From the NCBI RefSeq assembly GCF_000719345.1, contig NZ_JOFX01000039.1, forward strand, positions 62,001 to 126,000: a stretch of DNA of 64,000 nucleotides, in the 5' to 3' direction. The DNA is from Streptomyces sp. NRRL F-2664 (GTDB taxonomy: Bacteria > Actinomycetota > Actinomycetes > Streptomycetales > Streptomycetaceae). Of the stretch, positions 1 to 9,732 are shown one piece after another. Each line of letters opens with the position of its first letter. The first letter of the stretch is position 1. The notes beneath the pieces were generated by a model that was given only the letters and a program-made list of their open reading frames with translations, had not been told where the DNA came from and ran no database searches. Both the position numbers and the translations under genes were made by a program.

Positions 1-1
1 C

Positions 2-301
2 GACGCCCTCTTCTGGTCGCCGGAGTTCGAGTACGCGGAGACCGACATCCACGAGCTGACGCACGAGCGCGACAAGCTCCGCGAGTGGATGTGGACCGTC
101 CCGGCCCCGCCCGCCCTCGACCCGCGGGCCGAGGAGCCCAAGGAGATTGCCGCCGCCCGCAAGGCGGCGGAGAAGGCCGAGGCCGCGGCCGCGGCGGCAG
201 CCGCCGAAGCCGCGCAGGCCGCCGAAGCAGCCCACGCCTCACAGGCGCAGGCCCCCGAGAACGAACCGCCGACCGCCCCGAACCCGGAGGGAGACGCGTG
301 A
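2..301 (+). CDS. nuoI: NADH-quinone oxidoreductase subunit I, C-terminal fragment
   Basis: The frame is open from the window edge, so the start and the two 4Fe-4S motifs lie upstream. The visible part reads [13 protein letters not shown] and then an acidic/basic stretch typical of the C-terminus of NuoI, the peripheral-arm subunit that passes electrons through clusters N6a/N6b. The last ~70 residues are an Ala/Glu-rich tail ([17 protein letters not shown] type), a low-complexity extension common in Streptomyces NuoI. The stop overlaps the GTG start of nuoJ (GTGA), so translation is probably coupled. The order with nuoJKLMN behind it makes the call secure. Confidence 0.9.
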   Translation, partial: DALFWSPEFEYAETDIHELTHERDKLREWMWTVPAPPALDPRAEEPKEIAAARKAAEKAEAAAAAAAAEAAQAAEAAHASQAQAPENEPPTAPNPEGDA

Positions 302-885
302 CCCCCGCCGCCCCCCTGGCCGCAGCCGCCACCACCGGGCCCGGCTTCCTCTCGCCGACCGGCGTCGAGATCGCCTTCCTCCTCGTGGGTCTCGCCACCT
401 TCGGCGCGGCCCTCGTCACCGTCACCACCAAGCAGCTGGTGCACGCCGCGCTCTGGCTGGTCGTCGCGCTCGGCGGCATCGCCGTCGAGTACCTGCTGCT
501 GACCGCCGAGTTCATCGCGTGGGTCCAGGTCCTGATCTACCTCGGTTCCGTCGTCGTCCTCCTCCTCTTCGGCCTGATGCTCACCAAGGCCCCCATCGGC
601 CGCTCCCCGGACGCCGACTCCGGCAACCGGGGCATCGCCCTCGGCGTCGCCGTCGTCGCCGCCGCGGCCCTGGTCTGGGTGGTCGTCGACGCCTTCCGCA
701 CCACCTGGATCGACCTCGACGGGCCGGTCCAGGGCTCCACCAAGGTCTCCGGGGAGATCCTCTTCCAGCACTGGGTGCTGCCCTTCGAGGCCCTGTCCGT
801 CCTCCTCCTGGCCGCCCTGATCGGCGCCATCGTGCTGTCCCGCCGCAACGACCCCGCCGACGCCGGTGACAAGGGGAAGCGCTGA
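298..885 (+). CDS. nuoJ: NADH-quinone oxidoreductase subunit J
   Basis: 195 aa from a GTG that overlaps the nuoI stop. NuoJ is a membrane-arm subunit of proton-pumping complex I. Five hydrophobic segments can be read: [80 protein letters not shown] and one near the C-terminus. The conserved [14 protein letters not shown] region of the family is present. An earlier in-frame methionine lies inside nuoI and was rejected in favour of the coupled GTG. Its stop overlaps the nuoK start by one base (TGATG). Confidence 0.95.
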   Translation: MTPAAPLAAAATTGPGFLSPTGVEIAFLLVGLATFGAALVTVTTKQLVHAALWLVVALGGIAVEYLLLTAEFIAWVQVLIYLGSVVVLLLFGLMLTKAPIGRSPDADSGNRGIALGVAVVAAAALVWVVVDAFRTTWIDLDGPVQGSTKVSGEILFQHWVLPFEALSVLLLAALIGAIVLSRRNDPADAGDKGKR

Positions 886-1262
886 TGCACCTCGCCTACC
901 CCGCCGTGCTCGCGGCGCTCCTCTTCTGCACGGGCCTGTACGGAGTGCTCGCCCGCCGCAACGCCATCCTGGTCCTGATGTCCGTCGAGCTGATGCTCAA
1001 CGCCGCCAACCTCAACCTGGTCGCCTTCGACGTGTGGCTGCGCGACACCCTCCACGCCGGCCAGGCCCTCACCCTCTTCACCATCGCCATTGCCGCCGCC
1101 GAGATCGGCATCGGCCTCGCGATCGTGCTGATGGTGTACCGCAACCGCGGCACCTCCGACGTCGACCGCCTGCGCGACACCGCCGAGGGCCACGAACCCG
1201 ACCCCGACACCCCGGGCGACAGCACCAGCACCCGCACCGCCCGGCCGGAGGTCGCCGCGTGA
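885..1262 (+). CDS. nuoK: NADH-quinone oxidoreductase subunit K
   Basis: 125 aa with three membrane spans. The middle span holds the family signature [15 protein letters not shown], whose glutamate takes part in proton transfer in complex I. The usual core is about 100 aa; here a hydrophilic C-terminal tail ([16 protein letters not shown] and on) adds about 25 residues. It starts one base into the nuoJ stop and overlaps nuoL by four bases, consistent with a polycistronic nuo operon. Confidence 0.95.
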   Translation: MHLAYPAVLAALLFCTGLYGVLARRNAILVLMSVELMLNAANLNLVAFDVWLRDTLHAGQALTLFTIAIAAAEIGIGLAIVLMVYRNRGTSDVDRLRDTAEGHEPDPDTPGDSTSTRTARPEVAA

Positions 1263-3307
1263 GCACCACGACCCTCGCCGTCCTCGTCCCGCTGCTGCCC
1301 TTCCTGGGTGCGGTCGCCGGCCTGCTGCTCGGCCGTACCGCCCCCGGCTTCGTCCGCCCGCTCGCGATCCTGCCGACCCTGGCCGCCGCCGTACTGGCCG
1401 TGACCGTCGCCGTGCGCCAGGGCGGCGGACAGCCCATCAGCACCGCGACCGAGCTGACCCCGACCGGCTCGGTGCCGATCGACCTCTCGCTCTCCATCGA
1501 CGGCTTCGCCGCCCTCGTCGCCGTCCTCGTCGGGGTCGTCGCCACGTGCGTACAGCTCTACTCGACGGCGTACCTCCGCGAGGACCCGCGCTACCCGTCG
1601 TACGCCGCCCTCGTCTCGCTGTTCACCTCCGCCATGCTGCTCGTCGTCTACTCCGGCGACCTCATGGTGCTGCTGGTCGGCTGGGAAGTCATGGGCATCT
1701 GCTCGTACTTCCTCGTCGGCCACTACTGGGAGACCGAAGCGGCCCGCTCCGCCTCCCTCAAGGCCTTCCTCGTCACCAAACTGGGCGACGTCCCCTTCCT
1801 GATCGGCCTGTTCGCGCTCGCCACCGACGCCGGCTCCTTCCGGATCACCGAGATCCTCAGGACCGTCGCCGCCGGCGGACTCGACCACCCCACGCTGGTC
1901 GCGCTCCTCCTGCTCGCCGGAGTCGCCGGCAAGTCCGCGCAGTTCCCGCTGCACACCTGGCTCCCCGACGCCATGGCCGGCCCCACCCCCGTCTCCGCGC
2001 TGATCCACGCCGCGACGATGGTCGCCGCCGGCGTCTACTTCATCGCCCGCCTCCTGCCCGTCTTCGCGGCGTCCGCCGCCGCACTGGTCGTCATGGCCGC
2101 CATGGCAGCCGTCACGATGGTCGGCTCCGCCCTCGCCGCCCTCGCCCAGGACGACATCAAGCGGGTACTCGCCTACTCCACCATCGGCCAGCTCGCCTAC
2201 ATGACCGGCGCCCTGGCCGTCGGCGACCGCGGCGCCGCCGTCTTCCACCTCCTGTCCCACGGCGCCTTCAAGGCGCTCCTCTTCCTGGGCGCGGGCGTGA
2301 TCATCCACGCCGCCGGTACGAACTCCCTGGCCGCCATGTCCCGCATGGACGGCCTGGCCAAGCGCATCCCCGACGCCTTCTGGACGATGACGATCGCGCT
2401 GCTCGCGCTCGCCGCCATCCCTCCCTTCGCCGGCTTCTTCTCCAAGGAAGCCGTCCTCGTCGCCGCCGAGCAGACCGCCACCGGCCACTCGGACCTCGCT
2501 CCCGGTGCCGCCGGCTGGCTGGTGCTGATCGCCGGCGTGCTCACCGCCCTGCTCACCGCCGCCTACGCCGCCCGGCTGTGGCTGATGGCCTTCCGCGGCC
2601 GGGGAGCAGCCGCCCCCGACCACGGCAAGGAGCCCCTCGCCATGACGGGCGTGCTCTGGCTGCTGGCCGTCCCGTCCGTCGCCTTCGGCCTCGCCGCGGG
2701 CCCGCTCGCCGACTGGTTCGACGGCAGGGCCCTCACCCCGACCGTGGCCACCTCCGTCCTCGGCACGGGCGCCGCCGTCATCGGCGCGATGCTCACCTAC
2801 GCCCTCTGGCAGCGCGCCACGGCCAGGGCCGCGACGGCCCCCGCGGCCGGACCGGCTCGCACCGCCACCGCAGCGGAGCAGCCCGCCGCCGTGGCCGCCA
2901 CGGTGTCCGCGGCCACCGCCGCCGCCGAGTCCGCCGCGGAGACGCCCGAGGTCGCGGAGGTCACCCACGACCACCCCGCCGTCCCGACGGGTCCCGCCGC
3001 CGACCCCGGCCGCGCCCTGCTCGGTCCCCTGCACCGCCACGCGGCCGAAGGCTTCCACCTCGACGCCGTCTACGACCGGCTCTTCGTCCGCCCCGTCCGT
3101 GCGTCGGCCCGCCTCGTCACCTTCCTCGACCGCGAGGTCGTGGAGACGTACGTCCGCGGCGCGGGCACCGGCACCCGGCTGCTCGGCGGCCTCGTCCGCC
3201 GCGCCCAGACCGGCAACGTGCAGAGCTACCTGAGCGCCCTGCTCGCCGGCGCCGTGGTCCTGGCCGTCGCCACCGCCGTCCTCGCCAACGTCAACGCCGG
3301 ATCGTGA
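1259..3307 (+). CDS. nuoL: NADH-quinone oxidoreductase subunit L
   Basis: 682 aa from a GTG overlapping the nuoK stop. This is the large antiporter-like proton pump at the distal end of the membrane arm. The proton-channel core motif [19 protein letters not shown] is visible around residue 230, followed by the lysine-containing [14 protein letters not shown] segment. Between about residues 520 and 585 an Ala/Thr/Glu-rich low-complexity linker ([18 protein letters not shown]) separates the last core helices from the terminal helix ([18 protein letters not shown]). The linker is unusual compared with E. coli NuoL but in a place where variation is tolerated. Confidence 0.95.
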   Translation: MSTTTLAVLVPLLPFLGAVAGLLLGRTAPGFVRPLAILPTLAAAVLAVTVAVRQGGGQPISTATELTPTGSVPIDLSLSIDGFAALVAVLVGVVATCVQLYSTAYLREDPRYPSYAALVSLFTSAMLLVVYSGDLMVLLVGWEVMGICSYFLVGHYWETEAARSASLKAFLVTKLGDVPFLIGLFALATDAGSFRITEILRTVAAGGLDHPTLVALLLLAGVAGKSAQFPLHTWLPDAMAGPTPVSALIHAATMVAAGVYFIARLLPVFAASAAALVVMAAMAAVTMVGSALAALAQDDIKRVLAYSTIGQLAYMTGALAVGDRGAAVFHLLSHGAFKALLFLGAGVIIHAAGTNSLAAMSRMDGLAKRIPDAFWTMTIALLALAAIPPFAGFFSKEAVLVAAEQTATGHSDLAPGAAGWLVLIAGVLTALLTAAYAARLWLMAFRGRGAAAPDHGKEPLAMTGVLWLLAVPSVAFGLAAGPLADWFDGRALTPTVATSVLGTGAAVIGAMLTYALWQRATARAATAPAAGPARTATAAEQPAAVAATVSAATAAAESAAETPEVAEVTHDHPAVPTGPAADPGRALLGPLHRHAAEGFHLDAVYDRLFVRPVRASARLVTFLDREVVETYVRGAGTGTRLLGGLVRRAQTGNVQSYLSALLAGAVVLAVATAVLANVNAGS

Positions 3308-4899
3308 GCCGTGAGTCAGCCGTGATTGATATCAGCCCGTCCGTGATGCAGTTCCTTCTGGCGTTCATGCTGGCCGCGCCGCTCCTCGGCGCCGTCGCGG
3401 CCCTCCTGCCGGCCCCGCCCGGCCTCAAGGGCCGCAGCCCCGAGCAGGCCGTGCTCCGCCACGGCGTGACGGTGACCGGCGTGGTCCTCGCCGCGGCGAT
3501 CGCCCTCACCGTGGGCTTCGACCACGACGCCCCCTCCCGCTTCCAGGCGACGACGGACATCAGCTGGATCCCGGCCCTGGACGTCCGGATCCACCTCGGT
3601 GTCGACGGCATCTCGCTCCCCCTCCTCGTGATGACCGCGCTGCTGTTCTTCCTCTGCGCGCTCTACAGCTACTTCAAGCTCCCCGCGGGCCCCTCCCCGA
3701 AGGCCTTCGTCGCGCTGCTCCTCGTCCTCGAGTCCGGCACCCTCGCGACGTTCGCCGTCCTCGACCTGCTGCTGTTCTTCCTCGCCTTCGAGATGGTCCT
3801 CATCCCGATGTACTTCCTGATCGCCCGCTGGGGCGGGGCCCAGCGGCAGGCAGCCGCCTGGAAGTTCATCCTCTACACGCTGCTCGGCTCCGTCGTCATG
3901 CTGCTCGGCCTCCTCCTCATCGGTGTGACGGCGGACACATTCGACATGGTGGCACTCGCCTCTGACAACGGCCGGGGACTCACGCACACCACCCAGCTGC
4001 TGGCCGTCCTCGCCATCGGCATCGGCCTCGCCGTGAAGACCCCCATGTGGCCCCTGCACAGCTGGCTGCCCGACGCCCACACCGCCGCCCCCACCGTCGG
4101 ATCCGTCCTCCTGGCCGGCGTCCTGCTCAAGATGGGCACGTACGGGTTCGTCCGCATCCTGCTCCCCGTCACCCCGGACGGCATGGCCACCGTCGCCCCC
4201 TACCTGGGCGCCTTCGCCGCCGTCGGCATCGTCTACGGATCGCTCGCCTGCCTCGCGCTGGCCCGCAAGGGCAACAAGGGCGACCTCAAGCGCCTGATCG
4301 CCTACTCCTCCGTCGGCCACATGGGCTTCGTCCTCCTCGGCATCGCGTCCATGACCCCCACGGGAGTCAACGGCGCCCTCTTCGCCAACATCGCCCACGG
4401 CCTGATCACCGGCCTCCTCTTCTTCCTGGTCGGCGCCCTCAAGGACCGCTACGGCACCGCCGACCTCGACACCCTCGCCGGAGCCACCGGCGCCGCCCTC
4501 TACGGCCGCGCCCCGCGCCTCGGCGCGCTCCTCGCCTTCGCCGCCGTCGCCTCCCTGGGCCTGCCCGGGCTCGCCGGGTTCTGGGGCGAGATGCTGGCCC
4601 TCTTCGGCGCGTTCGACCCCGCCGAGGGCCTGCCCCGGGCCGCGTTCCTGACGTACACGGCCGTCGGCGCCTTCGGCACCCTGCTCACGGCCGCGTACCT
4701 GCTGGTCGTCGTGCGGCGCGTCTGCATGGGGGACCCGGCGGCCGGCCCCGCGCCCGCCCTCGCGGACGTCCAGCGGTACGAGTTCGCCGCCTGGACCCCG
4801 CTCGTCGCCCTCACCGTCCTCGCCGGCCTGTGGCCCGCGCTCCTCCTCGGCCTGACCGACCCGGCCGTTCAGCAGCTCCTCGCAGGAGGCACCTCATGA
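3304..4899 (+). CDS. nuoM: NADH-quinone oxidoreductase subunit M
   Basis: 531 aa, a second antiporter-like proton pump of complex I. Conserved features are the membrane glutamate region FFLAFEMVLIPMYFLI, the KTPMWPLHSWLPDAHTAAPT motif and DLKRLIAYSSVGHMGFV. The start is uncertain: the GTG at 3304 overlaps the nuoL stop and fits the coupling pattern of this operon, but in-frame GTG codons at 3322 and 3343 and an ATG at 3346 are possible. All precede the first helix (MQFLLAFMLAAPLLGAV), so the mature fold is unaffected. Confidence 0.94.
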   Translation: MSRESAVIDISPSVMQFLLAFMLAAPLLGAVAALLPAPPGLKGRSPEQAVLRHGVTVTGVVLAAAIALTVGFDHDAPSRFQATTDISWIPALDVRIHLGVDGISLPLLVMTALLFFLCALYSYFKLPAGPSPKAFVALLLVLESGTLATFAVLDLLLFFLAFEMVLIPMYFLIARWGGAQRQAAAWKFILYTLLGSVVMLLGLLLIGVTADTFDMVALASDNGRGLTHTTQLLAVLAIGIGLAVKTPMWPLHSWLPDAHTAAPTVGSVLLAGVLLKMGTYGFVRILLPVTPDGMATVAPYLGAFAAVGIVYGSLACLALARKGNKGDLKRLIAYSSVGHMGFVLLGIASMTPTGVNGALFANIAHGLITGLLFFLVGALKDRYGTADLDTLAGATGAALYGRAPRLGALLAFAAVASLGLPGLAGFWGEMLALFGAFDPAEGLPRAAFLTYTAVGAFGTLLTAAYLLVVVRRVCMGDPAAGPAPALADVQRYEFAAWTPLVALTVLAGLWPALLLGLTDPAVQQLLAGGTS

Positions 4900-6437
4900 C
4901 GGCCCCCACGGTCCTCGCCGCCGAGACCCCCAGCCTGGTCCAGTCCGTCGACTGGCTCGCCATCGCCCCCGTGGTCATCGCCGCCGCCGTCGGCCTGGCC
5001 GTCCTCGTGGCCGACCTCTTCACCGCCGAGCGGAACAAGCCGGTCCTCGGCTGGATCTCCGTGGCCGGCCTGGCCGCCGCGACCGCGACCCTGATCCCGC
5101 TGCGCGCCGGCGACCGCTCCACCTTCTGCCTCACCGCCGATCCGGAGGCCTGCAGCTACACCGCCGACCACTTCACGGTGGTCGTCCAGTTCCTGGTACT
5201 GGCCGGAGCCCTGCTCACCGCACTCCTGTCGGTCACCGCCGTGCGCGACACCCGGATGCCCCCCGGCGAATACTGGTTCCTGCTGCTCTCCTCCGCCGCG
5301 GGCGCCGCCCTGCTGCCCGCCTCCCGCGACCTGGCCACCCTGATCGTCGCCCTGGAGGTCGCCTCCCTGCCCGCCTTCGCCCTCGTGGGCATGCGCCGCG
5401 GCGACCGGCTCTCCTCCGAGGCCGCCCTGAAGTTCTTCCTGTCCTCCGTGACCGCCACCGCCGTGTCGCTGATGGGCGTCGGCTTCGTCTACGGCGTCAC
5501 TGGATCGCTGCACCTCACCCAGGTCGCCGACCGCCTCGAAGACGTCCCCGGGCAGCTCGACACCCTCGCCATGGCCGGAGTCGCGCTCACCCTCGTCGGC
5601 TTCGCCTTCAAGACCGCCGCCGTCCCCTTCCACTTCTGGGTCCCCGACACCTACGTCGGAGCCCCCCTGCCCGTCGCCGGCTACCTCTCGGTGATCGGCA
5701 AGGCCGTCGGCTTCACCGGCCTCATCCTCGTCACGGTGATCGCCTTCCCGGCGTACTCGCAGGTCTGGGGCCCGGCACTCGCCGTCCTCGCCGCCCTCAC
5801 CATGACCCTGGGCAACGCCGCCGCCGTGCGCCAGTCCGCGGACCGCCCGAACAGCGCCGTACGACTCCTCGCCTGGTCCTCGGTGGGCCAGGCCGGCTAC
5901 CTGCTGGTCCCGATCGCCGCCGCCGCGTACTCCGAGCGCGACCAGATCGGCTCCACCCTCGCCTACGCCCTCATGTACGCCGCCGTGAACCTCGGCGCCT
6001 TCGCCGTGGCCGCCCTCGTCGGCCGGACGAAGCCGCTCCACCGGATCAGCGACTACCGCGGCCTGTACGCCGAGCGCCCGCTGGCCGCGCTGTCCCTGGC
6101 CTTCTTCCTGCTCTGCCTGGCCGGTCTGCCGCCCGGCATCATCGGGCTCTTCGCCAAGGTCACGGTCTTCCAATCGGCAGTCGACGCGGGCCTGGGCTGG
6201 CTGGCCGTCCTCATGGCGGTCAACGTCGTCATCGCCCTCTACTACTACCTGCGCTGGACGGCGCTGCTCTTCCGCGCCCCGGAGGGCGCCCCGGCCGGGG
6301 CGGATGCATCGGCCCGTACGAAGGCCCCGTGGCCCGTCGCGGCGGCCATCGTCGCGACTGCGATCACCGCCGTCGTCCTCTCGGGCGCCCCGCAACTGGT
6401 CCTGCGCGTCGCGTCGGGCAGCCTCTTCGCGCAGTAG
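4896..6437 (+). CDS. nuoN: NADH-quinone oxidoreductase subunit N
   Basis: 513 aa, the third antiporter-like subunit and last gene of the operon. The motif [29 protein letters not shown] and the downstream [18 protein letters not shown] helix carry the channel histidine/lysine pattern. A strong Shine-Dalgarno (GCAGGAGGC) precedes the ATG, which overlaps the nuoM stop (ATGA). A short Cys pair near residues 72-84 ([10 protein letters not shown]) lies in an external loop. No gene follows for 205 bases. Confidence 0.95.
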   Translation: MTAPTVLAAETPSLVQSVDWLAIAPVVIAAAVGLAVLVADLFTAERNKPVLGWISVAGLAAATATLIPLRAGDRSTFCLTADPEACSYTADHFTVVVQFLVLAGALLTALLSVTAVRDTRMPPGEYWFLLLSSAAGAALLPASRDLATLIVALEVASLPAFALVGMRRGDRLSSEAALKFFLSSVTATAVSLMGVGFVYGVTGSLHLTQVADRLEDVPGQLDTLAMAGVALTLVGFAFKTAAVPFHFWVPDTYVGAPLPVAGYLSVIGKAVGFTGLILVTVIAFPAYSQVWGPALAVLAALTMTLGNAAAVRQSADRPNSAVRLLAWSSVGQAGYLLVPIAAAAYSERDQIGSTLAYALMYAAVNLGAFAVAALVGRTKPLHRISDYRGLYAERPLAALSLAFFLLCLAGLPPGIIGLFAKVTVFQSAVDAGLGWLAVLMAVNVVIALYYYLRWTALLFRAPEGAPAGADASARTKAPWPVAAAIVATAITAVVLSGAPQLVLRVASGSLFAQ

Positions 6438-6642
6438 CCCGCCGCGGGCCGGCATGCCCGTACGGAGCAACGCCCGCGGCGGCCCGTCGCGCCCGCCCGG
6501 TGGGCGGTGGCGGGCCGCCGACCCGCCACGCCCTGGGAACCGGACGCCCTCACCTCGCGTTGACCAGGAAGGGAGGGTCCACTGGACCGTAGACCCTCAG
6601 ACCATGACGGGCTCCCCTGCCGCACCACTTGGAGGGCGTACC

Positions 6643-7506
6643 GTGCACCGCCGGCACAACGGGTTCAAGACCGCCGTACTCCTCGGCGGGCTGTCCGCAC
6701 TCATCATCCTCATCGGCAGCTTCTTCGGCCGGACCGGCCTGATCGTCGCCGTCCTCGTCGCACTCGGGACGAATGCCTACGCGTACTGGAACAGCGACAA
6801 GCTGGCCCTGCGCGCGATGCGCGCCCGTCCTGTCAGTGAATTCGAGGCCCCCCAGCTCTACCGCATGGTGCGCGAGCTCTCCACGTCCGCGCGCCAGCCC
6901 ATGCCGCGCCTCTACATCTCCCCCACCGAGGCACCGAACGCCTTCGCCACCGGGCGCAACCCGCGCAACGCCGCGGTCTGCTGCACCGAGGGCATCCTGC
7001 GCATCCTCGACGAGCGCGAGCTGCGCGGGGTCATCGGCCACGAGCTGAGCCACGTCTACAACCGCGACATCCTGATCTCGTCGGTGGCCGGAGCACTCGC
7101 TTCCGTGATCATGTTCCTGGTGAACTTCGCGTGGCTGATCCCCGTCGGCCGGTCGAACGACGACGAGGGGCCCGGCCTGCTCGGCATGCTGCTGATCATG
7201 ATCCTGGGCCCGCTGGCCGCGTCGGTGATCCAGCTCGCCATCAGCCGCTCCCGCGAGTACGAGGCGGACGCGTCCGGCGCCCAGCTCACCGGGGACCCGC
7301 TGGCCCTCGCCAGCGCCCTGCGCAAGCTCGACGCGGGGACCAAGCAGCTCCCGCTGCCTCCCGAACCGCGGCTGGAGACAGCGAGCCATATGATGATCGC
7401 CAACCCCTTCCGTCCCGGCCAGGGACTGACCAGGATGTTCTCGACCCATCCGCCGATGGCCGAGCGCATCGCCCGGCTCGAACAGATGGCAGGCCGCCGC
7501 CCATGA
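6643..7506 (+). CDS. htpX: HtpX-like membrane metalloprotease (M48 family)
   Basis: 287 aa from a GTG. A GGAGGG ribosome site at 6631-6636 fixes this start; an in-frame ATG at 6604 lacks one. Two N-terminal membrane helices (residues ~10-48) are followed by the zinc motif HELSH at ~133-137, and the third ligand glutamate lies in [11 protein letters not shown]. HtpX proteases degrade damaged membrane proteins from the cytoplasmic face. Length matches the family (E. coli 293 aa). The stop overlaps the next gene's ATG (ATGA), so the two are probably co-expressed. Confidence 0.93.
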   Translation: MHRRHNGFKTAVLLGGLSALIILIGSFFGRTGLIVAVLVALGTNAYAYWNSDKLALRAMRARPVSEFEAPQLYRMVRELSTSARQPMPRLYISPTEAPNAFATGRNPRNAAVCCTEGILRILDERELRGVIGHELSHVYNRDILISSVAGALASVIMFLVNFAWLIPVGRSNDDEGPGLLGMLLIMILGPLAASVIQLAISRSREYEADASGAQLTGDPLALASALRKLDAGTKQLPLPPEPRLETASHMMIANPFRPGQGLTRMFSTHPPMAERIARLEQMAGRRP

Positions 7507-7895
7507 AGACCATCCTGAACGTCATCTGGCTCATCCTGAGCGGCATCTGGCTGTTCCTGGGCTACCTGCTCGCCGGTGTGCTCCTCTGCATCACCATCAT
7601 CGGCATCCCCTTCGGCATCGCCGCCTTCCGCATCGCCGTCTACGCCCTCTGGCCGTTCGGCTACACCACGGTCGAGCGCCACGACGCGGGCGCCCCCTCC
7701 TGCGTCGGCAACGTGCTCTGGCTCGTCCTCGCCGGCTGGTGGCTCGCCCTGGGCCACATCGTCACCGGCATCGCCCTCTGCGTCACGATCATCGGCATCC
7801 CCTTCGGCATCGCCAACTTCAAGATGGTCCCGCTCTCCCTGCTCCCGCTGGGCCGCGAAATCGTCCCCACGGACGCCCCGTTCGCCTCCCGCTGA
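7503..7895 (+). CDS. YccF-domain inner-membrane protein
   Basis: 130 aa made of two copies of the same unit: a hydrophobic helix followed by [14 protein letters not shown] (first copy, residues ~30-45) and [14 protein letters not shown] (second copy, ~95-110). This duplicated TIIGIPFG signature is that of the YccF (DUF307) family, whose biochemical role is unknown. It is translationally coupled to the upstream HtpX-like protease, which suggests, without proving, a shared membrane quality-control function. Confidence 0.85.
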   Translation: MKTILNVIWLILSGIWLFLGYLLAGVLLCITIIGIPFGIAAFRIAVYALWPFGYTTVERHDAGAPSCVGNVLWLVLAGWWLALGHIVTGIALCVTIIGIPFGIANFKMVPLSLLPLGREIVPTDAPFASR

Positions 7896-7970
7896 GGCGC
7901 TCTGACGCGTCCCGGTCAGGAGTTGTCCACAGGCCGGGCGGCTGTCGGTGGGGTGCGTCACCATGAACGC

Positions 7971-8495
7971 ATGAACGGGACCGAGCAGTTGCTGGAGCGA
8001 GTCGCAGACCGTGCGCGCAACGCCGCGCACCAGCACGGAAAGCCCCTGCCGGAGCCGCTGGGCGCCGGGGAGGCCGCCCGCGCCGAGGGGGTACTCGGCT
8101 TCGCCCTGCCGCCCCTGCTCACCCGGCTCCACACCCGCGTCGGGGACGGCGGATTCGGCCCCGGTGAGGGACTGCTGTCCCTGCGTCAGGCCGTCGCCGC
8201 CTACGAGGGGCAACGGGCCTCCGGCTGGAGCTGGCCCGAGGCGGTCCTGCCCGTGGCCGACTTCGGATGCGCCGTGTACGCCTGCGTGGACTGCAGATCC
8301 GAGGCCGCCCAGGTCCTGCTGTTCGACCCCCATCCCGGTGAGCCCGACCTCGCCTGGTCCGTGGACGCCCCGAGCCTGGCGGACTGGCTGCGCGGCTGGC
8401 TCGACGGCACAGCGTGGTTCTGCGCGGAGTCCCCCCTCGGGGAGGACCTCGACCTGGACCTCGCGCCCTGGGCGGAGTTCAGATCCCGGATCTGA
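7971..8495 (+). CDS. SUKH/SMI1-KNR4-type domain protein
   Basis: 174 aa. The read PLPEPLGAGEAARAEGVLGFALPPLLTRLHTRVGDGGFGPGEGLLSL has the layout of the SMI1/KNR4 (SUKH) fold: an acidic first helix, LPPLL, then a G-D-G-G-FGPG turn. SUKH proteins are often immunity proteins of polymorphic toxins, but no toxin lies nearby here, so the role is unknown. The ATG at 7971 was chosen because the protein then starts just before the conserved helix; an in-frame start at 7923 would add 16 unconserved residues. The 3' end overlaps the convergent permease gene by 17 bases. Confidence 0.75.
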   Translation: MNGTEQLLERVADRARNAAHQHGKPLPEPLGAGEAARAEGVLGFALPPLLTRLHTRVGDGGFGPGEGLLSLRQAVAAYEGQRASGWSWPEAVLPVADFGCAVYACVDCRSEAAQVLLFDPHPGEPDLAWSVDAPSLADWLRGWLDGTAWFCAESPLGEDLDLDLAPWAEFRSRI

Positions 8496-9714
8496 ACCGG
8501 CCGTGCACCCGGTACGCCACCGCGCCCACGGCCAGCACGACTGCCCCCGCGACCACCGACGCGAGGGGCAGCGCACACGCCAGCACCACACAGCCGGACA
8601 GCCCGACGGCCGCCACGGCCCGCCCCTTGACAGCTGCATCGAGAGACCACGCGGAGGCGTTCGCGATCGCGTAGTAGGCGAGCACTCCGAAGGAGGAGAA
8701 ACCGATCGCGCCGCGCAGATCGGCGGTGGCCGCGAGCACCGCCACGACCGCCCCCACCGCGAGCTCGGCATGGTGCGGCACCCCGTGCCGGGGATGTACG
8801 GCGGCCAGCGTGCGCGGGAGACGGCCGTCCCGGGCCATCGCCAGGACGGTCCGCGACACCCCGAGCACGAGCGCCAGCAGCGATCCCACCGCGGCCAGGG
8901 CCGCACCCGCCCGGACCACCGGCGCCAGCTCCGCGGCGCCCGCCGCCCGGACCGCGTCGGCCAGCGGCGCCGACGACCCCGCCAGCCCCTCGACGCCCAG
9001 CACCGACAGCACGGCCACCCCCACCGCCGCATACACCAGCAGGGCGATCCCCAGCGCCAGCGGCACCGCCCGCGGGATCGTCCGTTCCGGGTCACGCACC
9101 TCCTCGCCCAGGGTGGTGATCCGCGCATAGCCCGCGAAAGCGAAGAACAGCAGCCCGGCGCCCTGCAACAGCCCGAAGAGGGTCCAGTCCGCCCCGACCA
9201 GCCGCTCCGGTGCTGCCGCACCCGAGGACAGGCAGACCACGACCACCCCGGCCAGCACCGCCAGCACCGCCGCCACGATCAGCCGGGCGATCCGGGCGGA
9301 CTTCTGGACACCGCCGTAGCCCGCGGCGGTGACCGCCACCACCGTCGCCACGGCCACGGCGTGCTCCCGGCCGGGCCACACGTAGGCACCCACCGTCAGT
9401 GCCATGGCCGCGCAGGACGCGGTCTTGCCGATCACGAACCCCCAGCCGGCCAACCACCCCCAGAACGGGCCGAGCCGCTCCCGCCCGTACACGTAGGTCC
9501 CACCGGAGGCCGGATACCGGGCGGCCAGCCGCGCCGAGGAGTGGGCGTTGCAGTAGGCGACGAGGGCCGCCACCGCGAGAGCGGCGAGGAGCGCCCCGCC
9601 CGCGGCCTCCGCGGCCGGCGCGAAAGCCGCGAAGACACCGGCGCCGACCATCGCGCCGAGCCCGACGACGACCGCGTCGGAAACCCCCAGGGTGCGCTTC
9701 AACTCATTCGTCAC
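8479..9714 (-). CDS. APC-superfamily amino acid permease
   Basis: 411 aa, almost entirely hydrophobic, with about 12 membrane segments. The N-terminus LGVSDAVVVGLGAMVGAGVFAAF is the classic first-helix GxGxxxGAGIF region of APC permeases, and ARYPASGGTYVYGRERLGP is the conserved loop after helix 2. Substrate cannot be read from sequence; cationic or neutral amino acids are typical. It stands alone on the minus strand and ends convergently with the SUKH-type gene. Confidence 0.88.
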   Translation of the reverse strand: MTNELKRTLGVSDAVVVGLGAMVGAGVFAAFAPAAEAAGGALLAALAVAALVAYCNAHSSARLAARYPASGGTYVYGRERLGPFWGWLAGWGFVIGKTASCAAMALTVGAYVWPGREHAVAVATVVAVTAAGYGGVQKSARIARLIVAAVLAVLAGVVVVCLSSGAAAPERLVGADWTLFGLLQGAGLLFFAFAGYARITTLGEEVRDPERTIPRAVPLALGIALLVYAAVGVAVLSVLGVEGLAGSSAPLADAVRAAGAAELAPVVRAGAALAAVGSLLALVLGVSRTVLAMARDGRLPRTLAAVHPRHGVPHHAELAVGAVVAVLAATADLRGAIGFSSFGVLAYYAIANASAWSLDAAVKGRAVAAVGLSGCVVLACALPLASVVAGAVVLAVGAVAYRVHGRFRSGI

Positions 9715-9732
9715 GGCCGGAGGGTAACCCCC

